Below, one piece after another: positions 1-8,534 of a DNA stretch of 64,000 nt. The position numbers and the translations under genes are program-made. Source of the stretch: Nematostella vectensis (lineage: Eukaryota; Cnidaria; Anthozoa; Actiniaria; Edwardsiidae); assembly GCF_932526225.1 (NCBI RefSeq), contig NC_064048.1, positions 11,415,665-11,479,664 of the forward strand. The letters run 5' to 3'. How positions within the stretch are numbered: position 1 is the stretch's first letter; each line of letters opens with the position of its first letter. The notes under the pieces are model-generated. The model saw nothing but the letters and a program-made list of their open reading frames with translations. It was not told the origin of the DNA and did no database searches.

Positions 1-140
1 CTAGCAAGCTCATTTTGCTAGCTGTATATAATGCATATCAAGCCTGTATCTTTAGTATCCTGGATCAGGTAGACGAACCTATGTCACACCACTTTTTTGA
101 TGAGTATTATAAAAAAATACTAAAAAACGTTATCTTGAAC

Positions 141-177
<37 letters not shown>

Positions 178-1710
178 ATAGAGAAAAAAAAAGGCTATTG
201 GCCTGGGATCGAACCCGGCCTAAAGAACAAAACGGAAACCATACATACGGATTACCCAATCGGTATGGCAGCACAAGGCTTTTACGGAAGGCTGTAAAGA
301 ACCCGAAGGCACCAAGCACCGATATTTCCGGCGAATATGCTGTACAACACTCTTGCAAGGTATTCCAACCCGCGCATTAATGGGGAGGACAATAACCAGG
401 ATCCCAGGCCTGTAATACGGTTACGCCACGCACAGCTCGCTGAGATATAGGATGAAAAAAAATACAGGTCTATGTGGGCGTTTTGGGTCCCTTGGGGGCT
501 CGCTATGTCGGCGTGGCATCGTAACGCACGCGGGCGCATTGTCTTTTATTGTGTACAGAATGTCTCTGTCGTTTTTTGCTTTACTTTTAGTTTTGCTTTA
601 TTTTTATTATTATTTTTTTTTAGTCTTTTTATTTGCAGTTCTATGTACAGTATTTGACCATAGCTATGATAACAATTTTTCAAAATTATTGTAACCAACT
701 ATTGTAACCAATTATCGCAAACCAACTTGACTGCAAAACACTATTAGACATTTCTTTCATGTGACTGCGAAGTTGACATGTCAACATCTAGAGGGGCTTC
801 ACCCAACAAGGAATCATGGGGGACCATGAAAGCACGGTGTCGCGGAAAATTTTCCTGCCCCATTTATCAGGAACATCTGTGCAGCCGATGCCCTTAGTTG
901 GATGGGGTGCACAGGTGCTTTAGGTATGGCCCTGTAGATGGCACAGTGACCACAAGATGTATCTGAATGAAACTGTATACTTATTTAAAATTTTAAAAAC
1001 ATGTGAGTGTTACTTACTTAGTTACAGTAGTTCTTTTGAATATTATTATTTACGTGTATAATTTAGATGAGTAATAAATACTTCTCATTTGTCTCGTAGA
1101 GCTCGTATCGTTCCTCCTAAATAACAAACAAAATAATGTGTGTTATTATCTTGGTGCAAAGGAATCTACAGTAGTTTTGTAATCAAATAATTGTTTTACT
1201 ATTAACACGCTTGTTCTTTCAACCAGTTTGTTGGTCTCACAAATAGACTTTTAATAAACTTGTATCCCTCCCCTCTCCACTCATTAAAGGGGCAGCGTCA
1301 TGGCACTGCGCATGTCTGGAGTCAGTGTTTCTTGTAGGCTTTCAATTGTCTACACACAGTTGAACTTTAATAGTTGTCAATGCTTTGTTAAAATAATATT
1401 CGATATTTTACTGAATGTTTATTGACAGTTTGTGGGCATTTCCTTTGAATTTAAGTCTTCCACATGGACCAAAGGCTCTTAGGTCAACATTAGAATTTGA
1501 CTGAAATTCATTGTCTCCTTGCCGGAGAGCTATTGCAAAGCTCTTCATCACACTGCACTTTTAAGCATATTCTATGTATGCTTCTTTGTACAAAATGTAC
1601 CCCTCCTAATAAAACATTAAAGATCACATAACTTGTTAACTTCCTCGACTCTTTGCTTTTTATTTTTGTTCTCTTACTAGGAAAATATCGAATACAAATA
1701 ATCAGTAAAG
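1..1710. repeat. Satellite unit 1 (1,710 bp)
   Basis: Poly(A) 30. Marker GGCTATTGG before the B box; ATTGTCTCC at 1515 and TTGTTAAC at 1638 are shared with unit 8. Its CTTGCCGG variant is shared with unit 36. The 81-codon frame has a TAG stop at 921-923. AAGGCACC (near 309) is a private change. Confidence 0.95.
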
Positions 1711-1733
1711 CTAGCAAGCTCATTTTGCTAGCT
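1709..1733. repeat. Seam dyad (inverted repeat, 9-bp arms)
   Basis: AGCTAGCAA and TTGCTAGCT are perfect inverted arms around a 7-base spacer. The dyad spans the unit seam used here and recurs at every seam, except that unit 5 has TTGTTAGC in the right arm (about 6844). It could form a hairpin or bind a dimeric protein. No function can be assigned. Confidence 0.8.
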
Positions 1734-1734
1734 G

Positions 1735-1741
1735 TATATAA
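1735..1741 (+). promoter_or_regulatory. TATA-like motif
   Basis: TATATAA lies just right of the seam dyad in every unit. It matches a TATA box in form, but no supported gene follows within the unit and AT-rich DNA yields such motifs by chance. I see no convincing initiator about 30 bp downstream. Treat it as a possible start point for satellite transcription only. Confidence 0.2.
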
Positions 1742-1812
1742 TGCATATCAAGCCTGTATCTTTAGTATCCTGGATCAGGTAGACGAACCTATGTCACACC
1801 ACTTTTTTGATG

Positions 1813-1831
1813 AGTATTATAAAAAAATACT
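1813..1831. repeat. AT-rich inverted repeat upstream of the poly(A) tract
   Basis: AGTATT and AATACT form perfect 6-bp arms around a 7-base A-rich spacer. The spacer run is one A longer in units 18, 21, 23, 25, 26, 34 and 36, which makes it a useful subfamily marker. Confidence 0.6.
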
Positions 1832-1855
1832 AAAAAACGTTATCTTGAACTGTGT

Positions 1856-1876
1856 AAAAAAAAAAAAAAAAAAAAA
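1856..1876 (+). repeat. Poly(A) tract, length-variable between units
   Basis: This is a run of 21 A in unit 2, the shortest counted. Other units carry up to 33 A (unit 9, from about 13807). Unit 6 has a C after 7 A (8687) and unit 10 has a T after 25 A (15545). The junction to the right is ACCATA, ACATA or ACAATA depending on subfamily. The tract accounts for most unit-length variation and makes all frames crossing it meaningless. It may be the fossil tail of a retroposed sequence, but no target-site duplication was identified. Confidence 0.9.
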
Positions 1877-1884
1877 CCATAGAG

Positions 1885-1893
1885 AAAAAAAAA
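1885..1893 (-). terminator. T9 run on the minus strand, Pol III terminator-like
   Basis: Nine A on the plus strand read as T9 on the minus strand, 12 bases past the B box of the tRNA-like module. RNA polymerase III normally stops at runs of four or more T, so a minus-strand transcript would be expected to end here. Unit 20 has ten. Confidence 0.4.
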
Positions 1894-1905
1894 GGCCATT
1901 GGCCT

Positions 1906-1916
1906 GGGATCGAACC
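1906..1916 (-). promoter_or_regulatory. Pol III B box (GGTTCGATCCC)
   Basis: The minus strand matches the tRNA-gene B-box consensus GGTTCGANNCC at every fixed position. In tRNA genes this is the TFIIIC anchor. It is intact in 37 of the 38 copies; unit 12 carries a G-to-T change at 18992 that breaks one consensus C. Because all units are nearly identical anyway, its retention is not by itself proof of selection. Confidence 0.6.
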
Positions 1917-1954
1917 CGGCCTAAAGAACAAAACGGAAACCATACATACGGATT

Positions 1955-1966
1955 ACCCAATCGGTA
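1955..1966 (-). promoter_or_regulatory. Weak A-box candidate
   Basis: The minus strand reads ATACCGATTGGGTA around this site. It loosely resembles the tRNA A box (TRGYNNARNNGG) but is one base short and lacks the G at position 3. Its start is about 50 bp from the start of the B box, within the range of tRNA-like Pol III genes. Unit 20 (33076) and units 23 and 26 (38193, 43313) carry substitutions in or beside it. Confidence 0.25.
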
Positions 1967-1980
1967 TGGCAGCACAAGGC

Positions 1981-2240
1981 TTTTACGGAAGGCTGTAAAG
2001 AACCCGAAGGCCCCAAGCACCGATATTTCCGGCGAATATGCTGTACAACACTCTTGCAAGGTATTCCAACCCGCGCATTAATGGGGAGGACAATAACCAG
2101 GATCCCAGGCCTGTAATACGGTTACGCCACGCACAGCTCGCTGAGATATAGGATGAAAAAAAATACAGGTCTATGTGGGCGTTTTGGGTCCCTTGGGGGC
2201 TCGCTATGTCGGCGTGGCATCGTAACGCACGCGGGCGCAT
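1981..2240. other. CpG-dense block
   Basis: I count about 20 CpG in these 260 bp, against roughly 18 in the next 1,170 bp and two or three in the 183 bp to the left. The block includes segments such as CACGCGGGCGC and ACGCCACGCACAG. It recurs in each unit, so the array is a series of GC- and CpG-rich islands spaced 1.7 kb apart in AT-rich DNA. The minus-strand frame of 85 codons across it (1983-2240) resembles no protein I know and is better explained by lack of TAA/TAG in GC-rich sequence. Confidence 0.65.
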
Positions 2241-2277
2241 TGTCTTTTATTGTGTACAGAATGTCTCTGTCGTTTTT

Positions 2278-2339
2278 TGCTTTACTTTTAGTTTTGCTTT
2301 ATTTTTATTATTATTTTTTTTTAGTCTTTTTATTTGCAG
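2278..2339 (+). repeat. Pyrimidine-rich tract with variable T run, ending GCAG
   Basis: A T-rich stretch includes TTATTATTA and a T run of nine at 2314-2322. The run is 7 in unit 13, 8 in units 5, 7, 11, 18, 21, 29 and 34, and 10 in units 28 and 36. It ends in TTTGCAG, which looks like a 3-prime splice site. No exon with coding sense follows, so I treat this as low-complexity DNA. Confidence 0.6.
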
Positions 2340-2472
2340 TTCTATGTACAGTATTTGACCATAGCTATGATAACAATTTTTCAAAATTATTGTAACCAAC
2401 TATTGTAACCAATTATCGCAAACCAACTTGACTGCAAAACACTATTAGACATTTCTTTCATGTGACTGCGAA

Positions 2473-2486
2473 GTTGACATGTCAAC
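2473..2486. promoter_or_regulatory. Perfect 14-bp palindrome GTTGACATGTCAAC
   Basis: GTTGACATGTCAAC equals its own reverse complement over 14 bp. I saw no substitution in it in any unit. It could be a site for a dimeric DNA-binding protein. I do not recognise it as a known satellite-binding motif. Confidence 0.5.
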
Positions 2487-2514
2487 ATCTAGAGGGGCTT
2501 CACCCAACAAGGAA

Positions 2515-2530
2515 TCATGGGGGACCATGA
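2515..2530. repeat. Short hairpin, 6-bp arms and 4-base loop
   Basis: TCATGG and CCATGA flank a GGGA loop. It overlaps the start of the best-kept reading frame. Such short hairpins are common by chance. Confidence 0.4.
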
Positions 2531-2762
2531 AAGCACGGTGTCGCGGAAAATTTTCCTGCCCCATTTATCAGGAACATCTGTGCAGCCGATGCCCTTAGTT
2601 GGATGGGGTGCACAGGTGCTTTGGGTATGGCCCTGTAGATGGCACAGTGACCACAAGATGTATCTGAATGAAACTGTATACTTATTTAAAATTTTAAAAA
2701 CATGTGAGTGTTACTTACTTAGTTACAGTAGTTCTTTTGAATATTATTATTTACGTGTATAA
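2517..2762 (+). other. 81-codon open frame, judged non-coding
   Basis: An ATG frame of constant length recurs in all 37 full units and resembles no protein I recognise. It is broken in unit 1 (W to stop, 921-923) and unit 3 (S to stop, near 4277). The other variants I saw are all amino-acid-changing: S to T in units 14, 15 and 17; T to I in 14 and 15; R to G in 19; E to K in 20, 22, 24 and 25; C to R in 28 and 30; T to P in 30. I noticed no silent change. That is the opposite of purifying selection, so the open frame is a by-product of satellite homogeneity. Confidence 0.75.
2685..2698. repeat. Perfect 14-bp AT palindrome
   Basis: TTTAAAATTTTAAA is self-complementary over 14 bp and present in every unit. 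In AT-rich DNA this may be fortuitous. It could also act as a bendable or easily melted spot. Confidence 0.45.
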
Positions 2763-3226
2763 TTTAGATGAGTAATAAATACTTCTCATTTGTCTCGTAG
2801 AGCTCGTATCGTTCCTCCTAAATAACAAACAAAATAATGTGTGTTATTATCTTGGTGCAAAGGAATCTACAGTAGTTTTGTAATCAAATAATTGTTTTAC
2901 TATTAACACGCTTGTTCTTTCAACCAGTTTGTTGGTCTCACAAATAGACTTTTAATAAACTTGTATCCCTCCCCTCTCCACTCATTAAAGGGGCAGCGTC
3001 ATGGCACTGCGCATGTCTGGAGTCAGTGTTTCTTGTAGGCTTTCAATTGTCTACACACAGTTGAACTTTAATAGTTGTCAATGCTTTGTTAAAATAATAT
3101 TCGATATTTTACTGAATGTTTATTGACAGTTTGTGGGCATTTCCTTTGAATTTAAGTCTTCCACATGGACCAAAGGCTCTTAGGTCAACATTAGAATTTG
3201 ACTGAAATTCATTGTGTCCTGGCCGG
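2763..3226. other. AT-rich unit interior with no recognised feature
   Basis: This stretch holds scattered AATAAA motifs (for example GTAATAAATAC and TTAATAAACTT), a C-rich patch (ATCCCTCCCCTCTCC) and a small GC-rich patch (GGGGCAGCGTCATGGC). No RNA gene, coding frame or internal repeat was recognised. It carries several subfamily markers, including TTGGTGC/TTGGTTC/ATTGGTGC and TTTCAATTG/TTTCGATTG. Confidence 0.6.
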
Positions 3227-3245
3227 AGAGCTATTGCAAAGCTCT
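3227..3245. repeat. Short hairpin AGAGCT/AGCTCT
   Basis: Perfect 6-bp arms surround the 7-base spacer ATTGCAA. Unit 31 (GGATGCCT near 53115) and unit 30 (CCAAAGAG near 51410) carry changes in or beside the left arm. Confidence 0.4.
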
Positions 3246-3308
3246 TCATCACACTGCACTTTTAAGCATATTCTATGTATGCTTCTTTGTACAAAATGTA
3301 CCCCTCCT

Positions 3309-3314
3309 AATAAA
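3309..3314 (+). promoter_or_regulatory. AATAAA polyadenylation-signal-like motif
   Basis: AATAAA is followed after about 20-60 bp by a GT- and T-rich stretch, the layout of a metazoan poly(A) site. No upstream coding sequence supports a transcript, so this may be chance in AT-rich DNA. Confidence 0.2.
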
Positions 3315-3350
3315 ACATTAAAGATCACATAACTTGTTTACTTCCTCGAC

Positions 3351-3381
3351 TCTTTGCTTTTTATTTTTGTTCTCTTACTAG
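3351..3381 (+). other. Polypyrimidine tract plus AG, splice-acceptor-like
   Basis: A pyrimidine-rich run ends in TTCTCTTACTAG, followed by G. The form matches a 3-prime splice site, and the sequence after it stays open to the poly(A) tract. No matching donor or coding exon is evident. Unit 32 changes the final AG to AT (54974), and unit 4 ends with CTGTTACTAG. Confidence 0.2.
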
Positions 3382-3411
3382 GAAAATATCGAATACAAAT
3401 AATCAGTAAAG

Positions 3412-3551
3412 CTAGCAAGCTCATTTTGCTAGCTGTATATAATGCATATCAAGCCTGTATCTTTAGTATCCTGGATCAGGTAGACGAACCTATGTCACAC
3501 CACTTTTTTGATGAGTATTATAAAAAAATACTAAAAAACGTTATCTTGAAC

Positions 3552-3587
<36 letters not shown>

Positions 3588-5121
3588 ATAGAGAAAAAAA
3601 AAGGCCATTGGCCTGGGATCGAACCCGGCCTAAAGAACAAAACGGAAACCATACATACGGATTACCCAATCGGTATGGCAGCACAAGGCTTTTACGGAAG
3701 GCTGTAAAGAACCCGAAGGCCCCAAGCACCGATATTTCCGGCGAATATGCTGTACAACACTCTTGCAAGGTATTCCAACCCGCGCATTAATGGGGAGGAC
3801 AATAACCAGGATCCCAGGCCTGTAATACGGTTACGCCACGCACAGCTCGCTGAGATATAGGATGAAAAAAAAATACAGGTCTATGTGGGCGTTTTGGGTC
3901 CCTTGGGGGCTCGCTATGTCGGCATGGCATCGTAACGCACGCGGGCGCATTGTCTTTTATTGTGTACAGAATGTCTCTGTCGTTTTTTGCTTTACTTTTA
4001 GTTTTGCTTTATTTTTATTATTATTTTTTTTTAGTCTTTTTATTTGCAGTTCTATGTACAGTATTTGACCATAGCTATGATAACAATTTTTCAAAATTAT
4101 TGTAACCAACTATTGTAACCAATTATCGCAAACCAACTTGACTGCAAAACACTATTAGACATTTCTTTCATGTGACTGCGAAGTTGACATGTCAACATCT
4201 AGAGGGGCTTCACCCAACAAGGAATCATGGGGGACCATGAAAGCACGGTGTCGCGGAAAATTTTCCTGCCCCATTTATAAGGAACATCTGTGCAGCCGAT
4301 GCCCTTAGTTGGATGGGGTGCACAGGTGCTTTGGGTATGGCCCTGTAGATGGCACAGTGACCACAAGATGTATCTGAATGAAACTGTATACTTATTTAAA
4401 ATTTTAAAAACATGTGAGTGTTACTTACTTAGTTACAGTAGTTCTTTTGAATATTATTATTTACGTGTATAATTTAGATGAGTAATAAATACTTCTCATT
4501 TGTCTCGTAGAGCTCGTATCGTTCCTCCTAAATAACAAACAAAATAATGTGTGTTATTATCTTGGTGCAAAGGAATCTACAGTAGTTTTGTAATCAAATA
4601 ATTGTTTTACTATTAACACGCTTGTTCTTTCAACCAGTTTGTTGGTCTCACAAATAGACTTTTAATAAACTTGTATCCCTCCCCTCTCCACTCATTAAAG
4701 GGGCAGCGTCATGGCACTGCGCATGTCTGGAGTCAGTGTTTCTTGTAGGCTTTCAATTGTCTACACACAGTTGAACTTTAATAGTTGTCAATGCTTTGTT
4801 AAAATAATATTCGATATTTTACTGAATGTTTATTGACAGTTTGTGGGCATTTCCTTTGAATTTAAGTCTTCCACATGGACCAAAGACTCTTAGGTCAACA
4901 TTAGAATTTGACTGAAATTCATTGTGTCCTGGCCGGAGAGCTATTGCAAAGCTCTTCATCACACTGCACTTTTAAGCATATTCTATGTATGCTTCTTTGT
5001 ACAAAATGTACCCCTCCTAATAAAACATTAAAGATCACATAACTTGTTTACTTCCTCGACTCTTTGCTTTTTATTTTTGTTCTGTTACTAGGAAAATATC
5101 GAATACAAATAATCAGTAAAG
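3412..5121. repeat. Satellite unit 3 (1,710 bp)
   Basis: Poly(A) 30, ACATA junction. The 81-codon frame has a TAA stop near 4277. Private changes: GGCATGGC (3924, a CpG-to-CA change), CAAAGACTC (near 4885) and TCTGTTAC (near 5083). Confidence 0.95.
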
Positions 5122-5261
5122 CTAGCAAGCTCATTTTGCTAGCTGTATATAATGCATATCAAGCCTGTATCTTTAGTATCCTGGATCAGGTAGACGAACC
5201 TATGTCACACCACTTTTTTGATGAGTATTATAAAAAAATACTAAAAAACGTTATCTTGAAC

Positions 5262-5293
<32 letters not shown>

Positions 5294-6827
5294 CATAGAG
5301 AAAAAAAAAGCCTATTGGCCTGGGATCGAACCCGGCCTAAAGAACAAAACGGAAACCATACATACGGATTACCCAATCGGTATGGCAGCACAAGGCTTTT
5401 ACGGAAGGCTGTAAAGAACCCGAAGGCCCCAAGCACCGATATTTCCGGCGAATATGCTGTACAACACTCTTGCAAGGTATTCCAACCCGCGCATTAATGG
5501 GGAGGACAATAACCAGGATCCCAGGCCTGTAATACGGTTACGCCACGCACAGCTCGCTGAGATATAGGATGAAAAAAAATACAGGTCTATGTGGGCGTTT
5601 TGGGTCCCTTGGGGGCTCGCTATGTCGGCGTGGCATCGTAACGCACGCGGGCGCATTGTCTTTTATTGTGTACAGAATGTCTCTGTCGTTTTTTGCTTTA
5701 CTTTTAGTTTTGCTTTATTTTTATTATTATTTTTTTTTAGTCTTTTTATTTGCAGTTCTATGTACAGTATTTGACCATAGCTATGATAACAATTTTTCAA
5801 AATTATTGTAACCAACTATTGTAACCAATTATCGCAAATCAACTTGACTGCAAAACACTATTAGACATTTCTTTCATGTGACTGCGAAGTTGACATGTCA
5901 ACATCTAGAGGGGCTTCACCCAACAAGGAATCATGGGGGACCATGAAAGCACGGTGTCGCGGAAAATTTTCCTGCCCCATTTATCAGGAACATCTGTGCA
6001 GCCGATGCCCTTAGTTGGATGGGGTGCACAGGTGCTTTGGGTATGGCCCTGTAGATGGCACAGTGACCACAAGATGTATCTGAATGAAACTGTATACTTA
6101 TTTAAAATTTTAAAAACATGTGAGTGTTACTTACTTAGTTACAGTAGTTCTTTTGAATATTATTATTTACGTGTATAATTTAGATGAGTAATAAATACTT
6201 CTCATTTGTCTCGTAGAGCTCGTATGGTTCCTCCTAAATAACAAACAAAATAATGTGTGTTATTATCTTGGTGCAAAGGAATCTACAGTAGTTTTGTAAT
6301 CAAATAATTGTTTTACTATTAACACGCTTGTTCTTTCAACCAGTTTGTTGGTCTCACAAATAGACTTTTAATAAACTTGTATCCCTCCCCTCTCCACTCA
6401 TTAAAGGGGCAGCGTCATGGCACTGCGCATGTCTGGAGTCAGTGTTTCTTGTAGGCTTTCAATTGTCTACACACAGTTGAACTTTAATAGTTGTCAATGC
6501 TTTGTTAAAATAATATTCGATATTTTACTGAATGTTTATTGACAGTTTGTGGGCATTTCCTTTGAATTTAAGTCTTCCACATGGACCAAAGGCTCTTAGG
6601 TCAACATTAGAATTTGACTGAAATTCATTGTGTCCTGGCCGGAGAGCTATTGCAAAGCTCTTCATCACACTGCACTTTTAAGCATATTCTATGTATGCTT
6701 CTTTGTACAAAATGTACCCCTCCTAATAAAACATTAAAGATCACATAACTTGTTTACTTCCTCGACTCTTTGCTTTTTATTTTTGTTCTCTTACTAGGAA
6801 AATATCGAATACAAATAATCAGTAAAG
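5122..6827. repeat. Satellite unit 4 (1,706 bp)
   Basis: Poly(A) 27, ACATA junction, GCCTATTGG before the B box. GCAAATCAAC at 5839 is shared only with unit 33. CGTATGGTTC (near 6225) is private. Confidence 0.95.
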
Positions 6828-6967
6828 CTAGCAAGCTCATTTTGTTAGCTGTATATAATGCATATCAAGCCTGTATCTTTAGTATCCTGGATCAGGTAGA
6901 CGAACCTATGTCACACCACTTTTTTGATGAGTATTATAAAAAAATACTAAAAAACGTTATCTTGAAC

Positions 6968-7000
<33 letters not shown>

Positions 7001-8534
7001 CATAGAGAAAAAAAAAGGCCATTGGCCTGGGATCGAACCCGGCCTAAAGAACAAAACGGAAACCATACATACGGATTACCCAATCGGTATGGCAGCACAA
7101 GGCTTTTACGAAAGGCTGTAAAGAACCCGAAGGCCCCAAGCACCGATATTTCCGGCAAATATGCTGTACAACACTCTTGCAAGGTATTCCAACCCGCGCA
7201 TTAATGGGGAGGACAATAACCAGGATCCCAGGCCTGTAATACGGTTACGCCACGCACAGCTCGCTGAGATATAGGATGAAAAAAAAAAACAGGTCTATGT
7301 GGGCGTTTTGGGTCCCTTGGGGGCTCGCTATGTCGGCGTGGCATCGTAACGCACGCGGGCGCATTGTCTTTTATTGTGTACAGAATGTCTCTGTCGTTTT
7401 TTGCTTTACTTTTAGTTTTGCTTTATTTTTATTATTATTTTTTTTAGTCTTTTTATTTGCAGTTCTATGTACAGTATTTGACCATAGCTATGATAACAAT
7501 TTTTCAAAATTATTGTAACCAACTATTGTAACCAATTATCGCAAACCAACTTGACTGCAAAACACTATTAGACATTTCTTTCATGTGACTGCGAAGTTGA
7601 CATGTCAACATCTAGAGGGGCTTCACCCAACAAGGAATCATGGGGGACCATGAAAGCACGGTGTCGCGGAAAATTTTCCTGCCCCATTTATCAGGAACAT
7701 CTGTGCAGCCGATGCCCTTAGTTGGATGGGGTGCACAGGTGCTTTGGGTATGGCCCTGTAGATGGCACAGTGACCACAAGATGTATCTGAATGAAACTGT
7801 ATACTTATTTAAAATTTTAAAAACATGTGAGTGTTACTTACTTAGTTACAGTAGTTCTTTTGAATATTATTATTTACGTGTATAATTTAGATGAGTAATA
7901 AATACTTCTCATTTGTCTCGTAGAGCTCGTATCGTTCCTCCTAAATAACAAACAAAATAATGTGTGTTATTATCTTGGTGCAAAGGAATCTACAGTAGTT
8001 TTATAATCAAATAATTGTTTTACTATTAACACGCTTGTTCTTTCAACCAGTTTGTTGGTCTCACAAATAGACTTTTAATAAACTTGTATCCCTCCCCTCT
8101 CCACTCATTAAAGGGGCAGCGTCATGGCACTGCGCATGTCTGGAGTCAGTGTTTCTTGTAGGCTTTCAATTGTCTACACACAGTTGAACTTTAATAGTTG
8201 TCAATGCTTTGTTAAAATAATATTCGATATTTTACTGAATGTTTATTGACAGTTTGTGGGCATTTCCTTTGAATTTAAGTCTTCCACATGGACCAAAGGC
8301 TCTTAGGTCAACATTAGAATTTGACTGAAATTCATTGTGTCCTGGCCGGAGAGCTATTGCAAAGCTCTTCATCACACTGCACTTTTAAGCATATTCTATG
8401 TATGCTTCTTTGTACAAAATGTACCCCTCCTAATAAAACATTAAAGATCACATAACTTGTTTACTTCCTCGACTCTTTGCTTTTTATTTTTGTTCTCTTA
8501 CTAGGAAAATATCGAATACAAATAATCAGTAAAG
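6828..8534. repeat. Satellite unit 5 (1,707 bp)
   Basis: Poly(A) 28, ACATA junction. It shares with unit 7 an A11 run replacing AAAATAC near 7278, a T8 tract and TTTTATAATC at 8003. Private changes: TTGTTAGC in the seam dyad, ACGAAAGG, and GGCAAATATG (7157, CpG to CA). Confidence 0.95.

Larger units (their letters stand above)
1885..1985 (-). ncRNA. tRNA-like module (degenerate tRNA or SINE head), one per unit
   Basis: Read on the minus strand, a perfect B box (GGTTCGATCCC) sits in a T-arm-like hairpin whose outer GGCC/GGCC and inner GGG/CCC arms pair around the loop. A possible D-arm (GATT-GGGT-AATC) and a weak A-box candidate lie about 50 bp upstream, close to tRNA spacing. T9 follows within 12 bases. 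The two acceptor strands do not pair, so a functional tRNA is unlikely; a tRNA-derived SINE head or relic is the better reading. B-box spans by unit: 205-215, 1906-1916, 3615-3625, 5322-5332, 7029-7039, 8741-8751, 10447-10457, 12156-12166, 13869-13879, 15578-15588, 17287-17297, 18991-19001 (mutated), 20696-20706, 22402-22412, 24110-24120, 25819-25829, 27531-27541, 29238-29248, 30947-30957, 33025-33035, 34731-34741, 36435-36445, 38144-38154, 39849-39859, 41556-41566, 43264-43274, 44970-44980, 46677-46687, 48384-48394, 50092-50102, 51794-51804, 53499-53509, 55205-55215, 56913-56923, 58621-58631, 60329-60339, 62038-62048, 63740-63750. Confidence 0.4.
1711..3411. repeat. Satellite unit 2 (1,701 bp), reference unit
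   Basis: Shortest full unit, because its poly(A) run is only 21. It otherwise has the majority base at all marker sites I checked, so it was used for the sub-feature coordinates. Confidence 0.95.

Noticed and set aside
1899-1921. LTR-retrotransposon primer-binding site (TGG followed by tRNA-like complement)
   Set aside because: The T-arm complement follows TGG directly, with no room for the acceptor stem, and no LTR pair or polyprotein is present.
1952-1960. ATTACCCAA resembling the nematode spliced-leader core
   Set aside because: Only nine bases match, with no proper donor context, Sm site or snRNA-like fold downstream.
1906-2040. CENP-B box in the TTCG-containing segments
   Set aside because: Neither TTCG context on the minus strand fits the required spacing to A and CGGG.
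1653-2081. Open frame of up to about 145 codons with a lysine run, repeated in many units
   Set aside because: It crosses the poly(A) tract, and its downstream frame changes with run length from unit to unit (three different C-terminal versions). No conserved domain or codon pattern is visible.
1983-2240. Minus-strand frame of 85 codons in most units
   Set aside because: It lies in the CpG-dense block, where stops are rare by composition. It resembles no protein family I know and is interrupted or shortened in units 12 and 37 by a one-base change in an A run.
2153-2395. Plus-strand frame of about 80 codons with a hydrophobic T-rich stretch
   Set aside because: The apparent membrane segment is translation of the pyrimidine tract, and the frame shifts with T-run length (T7 to T10).
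2595-2612. Similarity to the 5S rRNA C-box region (TTAGTTGGATGGGG)
   Set aside because: The match is short, and I see no ordered A box and intermediate element or 120-nt 5S sequence around it.
2287-3381. A spliced, polyadenylated gene (pyrimidine tracts with AG, AATAAA motifs)
   Set aside because: No coding exon or convincing donor pairs with these motifs. They are expected in T-rich and AT-rich DNA, and one acceptor AG is lost in unit 32.
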